Source: Calendula officinalis
Taxonomy: Eukaryota; Streptophyta; Magnoliopsida; Asterales; Asteraceae
Direction: 5' to 3'
NCBI GenBank assembly: GCA_963853835.1
Contig: OY970830.1
Location: 50,916,401-50,980,400 of the forward strand
DNA length: 64,000 nucleotides
Shown: positions 1-11,697 of the stretch, one piece after another
How positions within the stretch are numbered: the first letter of the stretch is position 1
Layout of the letters: every line of letters begins with the position of its first letter
Program-made: the position numbers and the translations under genes
The notes under the pieces: generated by a model
The model's input: only the letters and a program-made list of their open reading frames with translations
Told to the model about the DNA's origin: nothing
The model's database searches: none

Positions 1-67
1 TAAAATATGGCAAAACAGATCCGCAAATCGTTTTCAAGCCCGAAATGTGCACGAATCGGTTAGAGTA

Positions 68-80
68 GGCTCTGATACCA
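68..80 (-). other. Primer-binding site, initiator tRNA-Met
   Basis: GGCTCTGATACCA on the plus strand is the complement of the standard TGGTATCAGAGCC copia primer-binding site. It lies one base from the LTR edge, which fixes the orientation of the element. Confidence 0.9.
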
Positions 81-81
81 C

Positions 82-926
82 TGTTGGATTTTGGTGGGTT
101 CTAAAATGCAGCGGAAATGTTTATTTAAAAGAAAAATATTTAACCACCAAGATCCACCAATGACCGAATCTCTAAACCCAAATCGTGCAACAAAGAAGAT
201 GGAGAGAACATCATACCCTCGAAGACACCCGCAAGATAATGATGAACTCTCTAATGGATGAAGGTCACGAAATCGTTCCCCTCTACCGTTGATCCACACC
301 GAGTGAGCGATCCCTTTCGAGTTGCTAACCCGACACCGAAAATGCTCAAGAACTCTTCTTAGAATTTCGGCAACCAAACACTTATGTTTTTAGAGAGAAA
401 ACGATTTTGCATTATTTTTAATCAACCTCCCACATCTCTCTTATATAGATAAGAGAGCATGTGAAGGTGGGTAGAAAAGCTCTACATGCATTGGACCAAA
501 AAGTGGTCCAATGGAATTAAAGCAAGCATGTGGAAAAGTGGTGGCTTTCCTTCACATGCATTGGACCATTAAATGGTCCAATGAAATAAAAGCCACTTTT
601 ATTTCTCCCAACATCTTTATTTATCTCTCTTAATTTAAGTGTTATCGGAAAGGAATTCCCCCGGCGTGTGACCCGATAGGCTCGTGCATCATCGGCCATG
701 ATACCCGTACATGTGTGTCGGTGGGCACTAAATTCTGACAATTTAATCACTTATGATTAAGCTGTCACGAGTCCGGCAGTTTAATCACCAATGATTAAGT
801 TGCCACGAATCTGACAGTTCAATCATCAATGATTAAGCTATTACAAATCTAACACTTTAATCACCAATGATTAAGGTTACGATTCTGACAGTTTAATCAT
901 CGGTGATTAAGTCACGAATTCTAACA
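82..926 (-). repeat. Copia LTR (845 bp)
   Basis: The minus-strand sequence starts TGTTAGAATTC at 926 and ends ATCCAACA at 82. A TATA box (TATATAAG on the minus strand) lies near 441-448, inside AT-rich promoter-like DNA. The upstream part, about 725-920, holds five imperfect ~45 bp direct repeats built around an AATCATYRRTGATTAA core and a CTGACAGTTTAATC-like word, which could be U3 enhancer repeats. The short open frames in this LTR are spurious. Confidence 0.8.
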
Positions 927-931
927 CTAAA

Positions 932-1625
932 GCAGACTTAACCAAGGCACCTATCAGTCATCTGGTTGGACTGAAGTGGATGATAACCAAGAAAGACGAT
1001 TAATGGTTCAGAAAAAGATTGTTGTTGCACTATGGAATATAAGAGATGAACTAAAAAAAAAAAAGATGAGTTTGTCCACATAAAGCAGGAGGTCTTCTAT
1101 GAGCATGAAGCCATTAGTAGAGAATGAAGAAGAAGACTCTGCATCTTTTTTTTCTTCTCTTTGTAATATTGTCTTGTTGTCATTAGATAGGGGGAGACTG
1201 TTAAGACAAAAAGACTTATCCCTTAGGATCTTAAGATAATAAGACAATCTAGACAAGCTCATATTAGATTGTAGAATAAATTAGCTAAGTCTTGGTCCAA
1301 TACTGAGTAGGCAGTATTGGCCACTCAGTATTGGGACTCAGTATTTAGATCTAATACTGAGTACAAGGACTGAGTAAACATTTTCTTGTTTACTCAACCA
1401 GATCAAATCCCTTTGATCTCGGTCACTTTCCTCTCCCAATCCTTGTACTACTCCTTGCCTCTTTTGTAAGATCTCTATAAACTATAAATAGAGATCACTT
1501 GGCAAATGAGTACTCACCGATTTACGCTTTCATTCATATATCTTGTAATTGATCAGTGGCCTTGTTATTCCGCAACAAGCCACACTTAGTGGAATTATAC
1601 ATTTGACTCTAATATTGTGTTTATC
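932..1625 (+). mobile_element. Ty1/copia element, 3' end with LTR
   Basis: A purine-rich tract (AGATAGGGGGAGAC, ending near 1198) is followed by TGTTAAGACA, the arrangement expected at a copia PPT and 3' LTR start. The LTR begins at 1199. A plant TATA box (CTATAAATAG) lies near 1483-1492. The right LTR end is unclear; a CA near 1625 is my best guess. No primer-binding site follows, consistent with a 3' LTR. The stretch 932-1198 would be the last part of the internal region and has no recognisable protein. The minus-strand element at 1-926 appears to have inserted into this one. Confidence 0.6.
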
Positions 1626-2265
1626 ACTTCATTGTCCTAAGTATAATTATTATATCAATTATCAAGTAAACCAGGGTTGTTGTGACCTAACAAATACACA
1701 TAATGTCCACATTAACAATACAAGTCTACGTACACATAACTATTAAGAAACAAAATGACATACCTTTGCAGCACTAATTTTAAGTCATTTGTGAAGATAT
1801 AATTTCCACATTAAGAATACAAGTGTACTCCCTATAGCAAACTGAACTGTTACTTATCGAATTTGCGAACACTTTCAATACATGCACCACAAATCACCAA
1901 ATTACTTTATGCAATTATCTAAGAATTTGGTGTACGTCGATGACTCATCTAAAAAAACATAGTATTGGTCATCATCCAGTGCAACATTTCATTATTAAGC
2001 AAATAGAATAAATATTTACCTTATTAAGGAAGAACCATCACACATTCAAATCAAAAATTCGATAGAAAAAAAAAATACATCAATCAAAATAGGATAATAG
2101 TAGTAAAAATTTTACGATTTAATCTCTCCCAATTTAGTAATGAAGACTTCTGAAAAATGAAGATTGCTTACAATATGGTGGGAGAAGATGGTCATTACGG
2201 AATCAAAACACATCAACTCATGAAATAAACAAACCGGTTTAATTAAACCAACATGAAATCATACT
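1626..2265. other. Unassigned AT-rich DNA
   Basis: No gene is recognised here. A ~45 bp word is present twice (about 1700-1745 and 1800-1835), built around TCCACATTAA.AATACAAGT. On the minus strand, possible splice donors follow short open stretches (AAG|GTATGT near 1763 and AAG|GTAAAT near 2020). These could be later exons of the candidate gene at 2266-2480, but no protein family could be assigned. Confidence 0.3.
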
Positions 2266-2480
2266 CACTTCGGGGTGGAGGATCCAAGGGTAGAAGCCAT
2301 AGCGAATTTCGGAGATCTGAGATTTACCGATTTAGGAGAAGAAAATGAATACATCTCTGAGAGCGAAAGTGTAGCAATTAACAACGGTGATGGAAACTGA
2401 AGGTGTAGGGCTGAAGAATTGGGGGTTATGGTGAAACCAAAGAAATTGATGATATGAAACCTGTAAATGAAAAACACGAT
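2266..2480 (-). pseudogene. Possible first exon of a plant gene (unassigned)
   Basis: A 70-codon minus-strand open frame begins at 2477. Its C-terminal part is rich in serine and basic residues and ends ...MASTLGSSTPK, directly before a good splice donor (GTGAGT at about 2271-2266). The Ser/Arg/Lys-rich N-terminus looks like an organelle-targeting peptide. The short end vaguely recalls the start of lambda-class glutathione transferases, but no catalytic segment was found downstream, so the name is withheld. It sits just inside the right end of a TIR element (2640-2695), so it may be a captured fragment. Confidence 0.28.
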
Positions 2481-2634
2481 TTTTAATTTTGTGTGAGAGA
2501 GAAACGCGTTTGTCCCCCTTTTATTTTTACATGATTACGATTATACCCTTTATATTTATTTATTATATAAAATATGACTTATTTAATTTACCAAAATGCC
2601 ATTGTTTAATCTAACCATTGATTTTAAATTTTAA

Positions 2635-2692
2635 TGGTATGAGATTGGGTTCTGCGGTTCTGTAGCTTAAATAGGTTCTGTATTAAATCCTA

Positions 2693-2695
<3 letters not shown>
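2635..2695. repeat. Right terminal inverted repeat of a TA-flanked element
   Basis: GGTTCTGCGGTTCTGTAGC followed by AAATAGGTTCTG and ending CCTACAC|TATATA is the inverted counterpart of the left end at 2773. Read inward on the minus strand it gives three GAACC-type words (CAGAACC, CAGAACC, GCAGAACC). No left partner was found between 1626 and 2600, so the element is truncated or rearranged. Confidence 0.6.
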
Positions 2696-2741
<46 letters not shown>

Positions 2742-2772
2742 CACACACACATATATATACACTATATATATA
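2695..2772. repeat. (TA)n tract with CA interruptions
   Basis: Alternating TA with a short (CA)n segment separates two inverted TIR ends: the right end at 2635-2695 and the left end at 2773. It serves as the shared flank of two elements. Confidence 0.9.
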
Positions 2773-3019
<247 letters not shown>

Positions 3020-3129
3020 CTCTACTATCTATAATGCATTTAGGACATTTCCCTAAATAGCATTTTGAAAATTCAGCCAAATACTTACCATTTTCGGAAT
3101 TTGCTACTTTTGCTAAAAAAAAGTTGCCT

Positions 3130-3195
3130 CAACATGGATTCGAACACAGGAACTATGGCAACCTAACACAACGCTTAACCAATTGAGCTACAGCT
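3130..3195 (-). other. tRNA-like remnant in Helitron 5' end
   Basis: On the minus strand there is an A-box-like segment (TAGCTCAATTGGTTAAGC) and, about 35 bases on, a B-box-like GTTCGAATCC. This matches internal Pol III promoter spacing in a tRNA. Acceptor-stem pairing is not evident, so it is a relic. The homologous position of Helitron 2 has one too (5588-5655). Confidence 0.5.
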
Positions 3196-3711
3196 TAATT
3201 CGTTAGTTAAAATCCAAAACTGAGTAATATAACTTGAACTCGCAGTGAAATTCAAGTCAAGGATAATCAAAAGACGGAATATAAATTGGGAACTGAAAAG
3301 ACATGTTTTGGAATTTGCAATTCATTACGCGCGAGGTCAGATATGCTTTTTAATTCAAATCTCTATTTGCGTTTGTTGATTGCTTCATATTCTTCTCTGT
3401 TGGTTAGTTTTCAAATTTCTCTTTTATTATTCTTTGATTTATTGCAAATAGACATGATTTATTGCAAACAACCTGCTAACCAGAGTTGTGGCTAGAAATC
3501 AGAACGTCAATTCCTCACTCTCGTACTCTCTGATCTCCTTTTTTTTCTTCTTCAAGTTTCTATAATGCACTTTCTACTTCAACGAGTACTGTAATGCACT
3601 TTATACTACTCACTTGTCTCAATTTTGAATTTCTTTTATGAAATTTGTGGTTTTTAAGTTCTGCTGATGAATTGTGATATTTATTTTTACTTTTTGTTAC
3701 TTTTGAATTTT

Positions 3712-3890
3712 GGCAGCCGAGAGAAACTCGGAGGAAGAGTCCAGAGAGTGAGTTTTTGCTTTCATTTTGATTTGTATTGTTTATCGATTTTAATGAATTG
3801 ATGTATTTGGAATTTAGCTTCTGCAACTGCAGAAAGGAAGCCTCACCGGTTTAAGCTTCGGGTTCATGCATTTCGTGAAATTGAGCGTTT
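3712..3890 (+). pseudogene. Possible captured histone H3/CENH3-like exons
   Basis: Two exon-like pieces with splice-type borders. The first, after GGCAG near 3716, reads PRETRRKSPE and stops at a GTGAG donor. The second, after CTGCAG near 3832, reads ERKPHRFKLRVHAFREIER. The KPHRF and A.REI.R spacing is that of the histone H3 segment before alpha-N/alpha-1, and a basic ETRRKSP tail suggests the centromeric variant. Several residues in between differ, and the rest of the fold is absent. It is a captured fragment at best. Confidence 0.38.
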
Positions 3891-5444
3891 GTCAATCTTC
3901 TGATTCTAGCTGCTCCATGTATCCGTACTCTTAGACTCCTTCATTTATGTAGTCGTGTTGAATTTTGTATTTATGCACATTGTATGTCATCATGCTAATT
4001 CTTGCTTAGGATTTAGTAAACATAAGGAAATGGATTGTGAAAAAATGAAGATTTTTTTGCTTCCAATTTTGCGTGATCCAGTTTGAGAGTATTCCAGTAG
4101 CTCATAATGTTGGAGAGTAGTGCATGAGATTATAGTATTATCTCCATTTTCTCTGAAATTTTTGTCAATATTCATCCATCTATAGTTCTCAATTTGTAGT
4201 TGAAGTTCAGAATCACTATACCTATATAAATATTCTAAAGTTCAATCCAGCTTCTTTCTAGAAAATATGTACATAGAGGAATAAACACAAAAAAGTTATA
4301 GGGTTTTGGTGATCTGTTTATACTTCTATTAATCAAAATAATTTAATCAAGAAAAGCTAAAAGATTTGATGTTGTGTTAGTTATGATGGTTAGTTATTTA
4401 AACCAATCATGTTAAGCTACATGTTATGTATGAATGTAGGTTAAGACATTATGTGAGAAGCGGAAAGAGATTCTAACCGGTGATAGCAAATTAAACATTG
4501 TGTGAGAAGCCGAATGTAGGTTATTTGAGGTACTACTTTTCTTATTTCTTACTTGTCAAATAAAACATACTTAACATTACATACGAATAGATATTCACAG
4601 ACATTTTCAACTGATTTTAATGTTTTTTGACATTATAGTTTTCTGATAGGTGTCAATCTAAATTCTTAGGACAGTGAATGAGCTTGCTAATTTATTAAAA
4701 AACTAAAAAAGGGATGAACGTTTTTTCAGGTCAACCCACCAGAACTAAAAGCAACCTGCCTGTCTTGGCAACTTTAAAACTTACCCGGGCATCTGAATGG
4801 CATGCAGATTTTTGCATCTGATAGCTTCCTTGAGTTGATAGAGTTACGTGTTTGGAAATTTTAGGAAAAAACTGCTGGTATGCAACTTCAGTTTGTAACT
4901 TTGTATAAAATTTACTTATTTTATTTGAAGTTTATTTTTGTAGCATATCTTTTCAAAATTTACTTTCAATCAGGTCTTTGTTAACTGCTGAGTGTACTCA
5001 TAACGATTTATGTTTCCATAATCTTTCAATGTTTCTTCTCATAAGGACCCGTTTGATCAAATTGACCCATTTGACCTGGTTAACCATATTAACCCTGTTG
5101 ACCAGATTAATCAGATACTTCTTGAATGTGTCGATTTCGATTCTGACTGAGTCAAGATAGTCAAAAAAATTACAAAAAGTATACCGAGTCAAATTGGTGT
5201 CCTTGGTGTATCCTAAATTACGTTCTCCATCACCTAACGCTGCAACACTATTCACTACTCTTACCCGCCACCACTACAAACTACTATCACTCACCACCCA
5301 CCATCATCCCGGCATTGCCCATCAACCATCAAGGTACCACTACAACCAATACCGTTGCCACCCAGCATCACTACGCAACACTACCTACCGCCATAAGAAT
5401 TGCAACCACCACCATTATTATCGCCAACACAAAATGTATTTACA

Positions 5445-5481
5445 GGGTACCCGCCGCCGCATTGCGCGGGTACCCTGCTAG
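5445..5481 (+). other. Helitron 1 3' hairpin and CTAG terminus
   Basis: GGGTACCCGC (5445-5454) pairs perfectly with GCGGGTACCC (5466-5475) around an 11-base loop. CCTGCTAG completes the 3' end three bases from the stem. This is the expected rolling-circle termination structure, and it is nearly identical to the one at 7759-7793. Confidence 0.9.
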
Positions 5482-5587
5482 TATATTATAATGCATTTAG
5501 GTCTTTCCCTAAATAGCAGGCTGAAAATTCAGCCAATAACTTGCTATTTTGGGAGATTCTTGCTTTTATTTAAAAAAAATGGTAATT

Positions 5588-5655
5588 GAAAGAATCGAAC
5601 ACACAACCCTCAGGTCACGAGCATGAAGACTAACCAACTAAGCTAACTTGTCTCA
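5588..5655 (-). other. tRNA-like remnant in Helitron 5' end
   Basis: The minus strand reads GTTAGCTTAGTTGGTTAG (A-box/D-arm like), then TGTGTTCGATTC (B-box/T-arm like) at tRNA spacing. It corresponds in position to 3130-3195 of Helitron 1, but the anticodon region differs. Confidence 0.5.
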
Positions 5656-6086
5656 TGTTTAATTGGTCACTTTAAATACCTTTATTTACTATATTGTTTA
5701 TCTTTCTACCTAAAGTCACCTAGGTTAATAAACAGACGCCCTCTCTCCAAGACCACCTCGGATATTTCAGTGGATCTTCTATGAAGTTGAAATGGTTACT
5801 TGGAATTCCCAATAAGAAATAAGTGCTTTATATCATGTTTATTTTCAGGTTTATCTCACACGTTTGCTCACCACCAACGGCGGCTTCCAAGTTCCACCGG
5901 CCACTTGCGTCGACTTCCAACGGCCCCCCAGCGGCGGCGTCCACCGGCCCGCATCGTCATTGTCACAAGGTAATTTTTGTTTTAAAATTCTGTTTCGGTT
6001 TCGATTTATGATCAAGGTTTTTAAAACATCGGTGGCACGTGTATTTCGAGGTCAGGTTTGTTGAGGATCTCCGGTAGTGTATACTT

Positions 6087-6183
6087 GGAACGTCGATTAT
6101 TGTCACTGCGACTGATTTTTGTGCTCCTAATAATGGAATTCCGGTAGAAGTTGGCAGCAAGTGTAACCCTCCAAATGCTCATT
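6087..6183 (+). pseudogene. Captured expansin fragment
   Basis: The plus frame reads GTSIIVTATDFCAPNNGIPV followed by EVGSKCNPPNAH. In alpha-expansins the double-psi beta-barrel domain carries IxVTATNFCPPN...GGWCNPP, so the VTAT.FC.PNN and CNPP words with their two cysteines are diagnostic. An in-frame stop lies 12 bases upstream. No HFD catalytic-like motif or C-terminal grass-pollen-type domain follows. The fragment is about 32 residues of a normal ~250, and it lies in Helitron 2 upstream of the kinase piece on the same strand. Confidence 0.7.
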
Positions 6184-6299
6184 CTGTTTTTCCAATTGAG
6201 ATTTTTGAGAAGATTGCGAGTTTTAGCGAGTTTTGAAATTGAAGATTTAATTTGAACATTTTTGGGGATTTCTTCAATTTAGTTATGTCATGTGTTACA

Positions 6300-6422
6300 A
6301 TGGAGGAAGAATATGAGCCTTTAAAAGAACTTGGTTCTAGGAATTTTGGAGTAACAAAGCTGGTTAGAGATAAGATGACTAAAAAATTGTTTGCTGTCAA
6401 ATACATTGAAAGAGGGAAAAAG
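6300..6422 (+). pseudogene. Captured SnRK2-type protein kinase exon 1
   Basis: ATG at 6300 opens MEEEYEPLKELGSRNFGVTK, continuing through LVRDK...LFAVKYIERGKK, and stops exactly at a splice donor (AAG|GTATAA at 6423). This is subdomains I-II of plant SnRK2 kinases. The glycine-rich loop GSGNFG is changed to GSRNFG, while the ATP-binding lysine (AVK) is kept. Downstream kinase exons (DFG, activation loop, acidic tail) are absent, so no active kinase can be made. It is a 41-codon capture inside Helitron 2, about 117 bp after the expansin piece. Confidence 0.8.
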
Positions 6423-7024
6423 GTATAAAATTTACTTAATTTGTTATGTATTTTTTGCTCTTTCAGATGAGTTTGGTTGATGGTTATTGTTTCACTTTTC
6501 TGTTAAAGCTTATGTTCATATGTAATTAGTTACTCGCTCACCTTTTAATTAAATATTTATTTTTGGTTGAAAGTGATGATCAAAACCAAAAGTATTTCTT
6601 GTTCTGGTAAAAGATTGTTTGTCTTAATGCATCCTTTGTGAAGAAATATTATCATTACAACCTACTGTTTTACTGATTTCTTTTTTTTTTAATTCGTTTA
6701 TATTGTTTTGGTAGATTCAAGAACTGATTAAATGGATGCATATTTTGTGAATTTCTTAATACCGTATTTTGTCTATCTCTGGCGTAATCTTCCCTTCCTT
6801 GTAATCTTCATCTACTCGCACTTAATTAAATCAATTAAAGTGATGATGGAATCAGGTTGTGTTAGATTTTTATAATTATTTGGTATGATGTTCTTTTTTT
6901 CATGGTTTATCATTTTCAGCATGCCTGATATATAGTATACTAATTAGATGCATGAAGATCATATTATACCACTTTAAAAAAAAAAATTTGTGTCATCGTT
7001 CTGAAATGATTTTTGTTATTGCAG

Positions 7025-7366
7025 CTATACTTTAATCAGAATCATGAGTAAAATTGGTTTGGTGACTCAAGAGTCTGCTTTACTAAGTTTGAGCATCAGG
7101 GATAATATTGGATATTGCAGAGATGCACAGATACACATCTATGTATTTGATGTTTTAAAAAAAATAATTAAGGTGCGTTTAGTTGCAGGAAATTTGTCTA
7201 CAATTATCCTTAATCTAATAAATAAATAAAAAATCACGTTGGCAGGGCAGATTTATCATTAAAAGAGGAAAATAAAATGAGACTTAGTGTTGCTCGGGCA
7301 GTCCTTTCCAACATATGTAGTCTCTTTCTTGATGACGCCACTGGTGGGCTGGATTTTGAAGCTTAA
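7025..7366 (+). pseudogene. Captured ABCB-type transporter exons
   Basis: The exon-like piece starting at 7025, right after a TTGTTATTGCAG acceptor, reads IGLVTQESALLSLSIRDNIG, the Q-loop region of an ABC nucleotide-binding domain. The second piece, 7247-7366, reads LSVARAVLSN, then LFLDDATGGLDFEA, then a stop. This is the signature-helix/Walker B/D-loop region with the GGLDFEA wording of the plant ABCB6/ABCB20 group. The catalytic Glu after Walker B Asp is Asp here. The LSGGQ-equivalent core is degraded, and the Walker A and transmembrane parts are missing. It lies on the same strand as the other captured pieces in Helitron 2. Confidence 0.78.
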
Positions 7367-7489
7367 AATTGGTTAAGGAGGCTTTATATCTTTTATTGTT
7401 AGATCCTTCAACAATCATGACTGCACTTTAACGTCATTTTTTCTCTTCATGGATATGTTACGATGCATAAACTTATTAATATCAACTGA

Positions 7490-7693
7490 TTGATGAATAT
7501 TGTAGATCAGTTTCTGGCAATAGACCAGTTGTCATACTTCTTTGATGAAATTAGGTGTGATGCATCAAGCAAATGCAAGATTGTGATGGCGACTCTTGCT
7601 TCTTGTGGAAAACTAGATGATTATGGAAATTTTGTGTTATTGAGAGTTCCTTCTAAGTTTATGTTGAAAATGAAAACAAAACCATCCTCATGA
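7490..7693 (+). pseudogene. Unrecognised coding-like fragment in Helitron 2
   Basis: A 67-codon open frame begins MMNIVDQFLAIDQLSYFFDE and contains DYGNFVLLRVPSKF. The composition is protein-like (balanced charges, Cys, aromatic residues), unlike the surrounding AT-rich DNA. I do not recognise the family. Given the three captured fragments upstream it may be a fourth, but this is inference. Confidence 0.3.
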
Positions 7694-7758
7694 TACATAA
7701 TTGTTACAAAATATGTGTAACCTAACGAAATTTAATCGCCTCGACAAATGGTTTCAGT

Positions 7759-7793
7759 GTACCCGCCGCCGCATTTCGCGGGTACCCTGCTAG
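7759..7793 (+). other. Helitron 2 3' hairpin and CTAG terminus
   Basis: GTACCCGC (7759-7766) pairs with GCGGGTAC (7778-7785), followed by CCTGCTAG. The next base is T, consistent with A|T insertion into a TG/TA microsatellite. Confidence 0.9.
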
Positions 7794-7795
7794 TA

Positions 7796-7873
<78 letters not shown>
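7794..7873. repeat. (TG)n-(TA)n microsatellite
   Basis: About 12 TG units pass directly into about 28 TA units. It links the Helitron 2 3' end to the left TIR of the element at 7874. Confidence 0.95.
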
Positions 7874-7876
<3 letters not shown>

Positions 7877-9406
7877 GAGAGTTATATTGAGAACCCTGAT
7901 TTTAAAAAGAACTCTGAGAACTATCTATTAACCAATCACAATTTAATAAATTAATTTGCTATAATTTAATTAACATTAATTGAAATGGGTAGGATAGTAA
8001 TTTTACAAAAAATAAATAAATTAATTATTAATTGAAAAATCGTCTCTCTCTAACGTTTAACTGGAAACTCCTACTTTTTCTCTACCAAACCCCTAATAAC
8101 CGTCATTCTCTCATTCTCCCTTCTTCTCCATTAACCCTAACCCCTTTTCTCATTCCTCCTTCATTATCTCTCTCTTTCAAACCGGGATGGAGCAGAAGCT
8201 TCACATATTTCTGGTCTGCTCAGATGAAGGAAAGGTCACCGTGTATCTCAACCCGGACCCATTGTTTCAAGATCTGGATGTTTGAGACCATTCGAAGCTT
8301 TACGATCTGGAAGTCTGAATGAGATTCCGACTGACTTCGTCGGAGATTCAGCAAAATCTTTGAGATCTGGAAGTCTGAATATCACGATAGCAATTACAGG
8401 TTCGGTTTCTTTAAATGTATCTACGTTATTAATTGATGGTAAATTATCTCTAAAATTCAACGTATTCGGAAAATTTAGATCTAAACTTTGCCATCAATTA
8501 GTTTTTTATTGTTTAATAGTATCTATATTTTATGAATAAATTGTATTCAACGTCTAGATCTATACTTTGCATATATAGTTAAATAAACTATCTCTAAAAT
8601 TCAACATATTCAGAATATGAGATTAAGATTCGATTTCTTTACTATAATCATGATAGCACTTAAGAGATTCTTTTCCAGCAAGATAATGGATCTTAGTTTT
8701 ATATTGTTTAAAAAATGTATCTCATATTCATCATATTTAGATGGTAATTTTTTATATTGTTTGATATTTTGAGTTTTTATGTTTTTTTCCAGCAAGCTGA
8801 TGGATGCCAACTTATGTATTTATCGAATACAACTCTGGATAAAGAAAAAACTAGAAGATGCAGTTAACTTTTAGAAATACTTTTTATTCAATTTTTTTCC
8901 TTTGCATATGTGTTCAATGTTGGATGTTTAAATGTTATTCTTGTAATTTTTATACATGGATGTATTTTTGTTACAGATATGTTATCAGTAAACCTGGCTC
9001 GGCTTTAAGGAATACATCTGTGTTTTCTCAAATACATATGCTCAACTAGTTTAAAACACTGATGTACACAAATTACCGAAAAATAACATTAATTATCAGA
9101 AAAATAACATATATGCACGACCATCTCGACATATATGTGCAACCTACATTAAACACTAATTATCAAAAAAACATATATGCACAACCGGCTTAACATAAAT
9201 GACAAAATAATTATAATTTTTCAAAATAATTCCTAAATTTTAGGAAATTTTCAAAAAATGATTTTTTTTTTTTGTTGGTAAAATGTCCTAAATACCCCTG
9301 TATAATTAATATGAATTAAATATATCAAAATTAATTTATTAAATTCTGATTGGTTAACAAGAGTTCTCAGAGTTCTTTTTGAAATCAGGGTTCTCAATAT
9401 AACTCG

Positions 9407-9410
<4 letters not shown>
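7874..9410. mobile_element. TA-flanked TIR element Z (1.54 kb, non-autonomous)
   Basis: The left end (GAGTTATATTGAGAACCCTG, then AAAAAGAACTCTGAGAAC, then TTAACCAATCA) is matched by the inverted right end at about 9345-9410 over roughly 60 bp with few mismatches. Both sides abut (TA)n. There is no transposase. The interior has a pyrimidine-rich, 5' UTR-like tract (8060-8180). It is followed by a 33-codon frame at 8184 (MEQKLHIFLVCSDEGKV...) that stops, plus a 20 bp direct repeat (GATCTGGAAGTCTGAAT at about 8303 and 8363). This may be a captured first exon, but the family is not recognised. Confidence 0.8.

Positions 9411-9462
<52 letters not shown>
9411..9462. repeat. (TA)n tract between two TIR elements
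   Basis: 26 TA units form the shared right flank of the element ending at 9410 and the left flank of the one starting at 9463. Confidence 0.95.
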
Positions 9463-11362
<1,900 letters not shown>

Positions 11363-11697
11363 GAGCATTCATGCGAGAACCTAAGTTATTGCGAGAACTG
11401 CGAGAACCATTTTTGTTCATTGGTTTTTAAGATGAGTGGATGAGATCAAAAGGGGATAAAGTGAAATTTCGGTGCCTAAAATGAAAAGAAAAGAAGGCAT
11501 CCAGGGGTATTTTAGTCCAAACAAAATCCGTTCATCAGGATAATTATTAAAGTAATTTGATAAAATTTTTAAATCTCCAACAAACATCACATTAAACACG
11601 CTCGCTCTCTCTCTCTTGAATACAGTTGGCGATTTGCCATCTTCCTTGAAGAAATCCGATGAAATAACACCAAAATCAAACAAAGAAGGGCACGAAA

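Larger units (their letters stand above)
1..926 (-). mobile_element. Ty1/copia LTR retrotransposon, 5' end (runs off the left edge)
   Basis: On the minus strand an LTR (926 down to 82) is followed directly by a canonical copia primer-binding site complementary to initiator tRNA-Met (80-68, TGGTATCAGAGCC on the minus strand). The internal region therefore runs leftwards out of the window. The LTR ends are TGTTAGA...TCCAACA, a typical copia inverted terminus. The five bases after the LTR, CTAAA (927-931), should be one target-site copy; the other copy lies outside the window. Only 81 bases of internal leader are present, and no gag is visible. Confidence 0.85.
5482..7793 (+). mobile_element. 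Helitron 2 (non-autonomous, gene-capturing)
   Basis: The 3' end (7759-7793) has the same GTACCCGC hairpin and CTAG terminus as Helitron 1. The 5' end shares the subterminal words TATAATGCATTTAGG, TCCCTAAATAGCA and TGAAAATTCAGCCAA with Helitron 1, but its first bases (the TCTCTAC part) are replaced by the Helitron 1 3' end, so the copies are fused head to tail. It contains exon-like fragments of an expansin, an SnRK2-type kinase and an ABCB transporter, all on the plus strand. A GC-rich Pro-coding stretch (5865-5970) ends at a possible donor (AAGGTAATTT). Confidence 0.85.

Noticed and set aside
60..377. 105-codon minus-strand open frame
   Set aside because: It lies within the copia LTR and spans the PBS junction, with no domain.
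5194..5481. His/Thr-rich open frame in Helitron 1
   Set aside because: Low-complexity CAC/ACC DNA that runs into the terminal hairpin, so it is not a gene.
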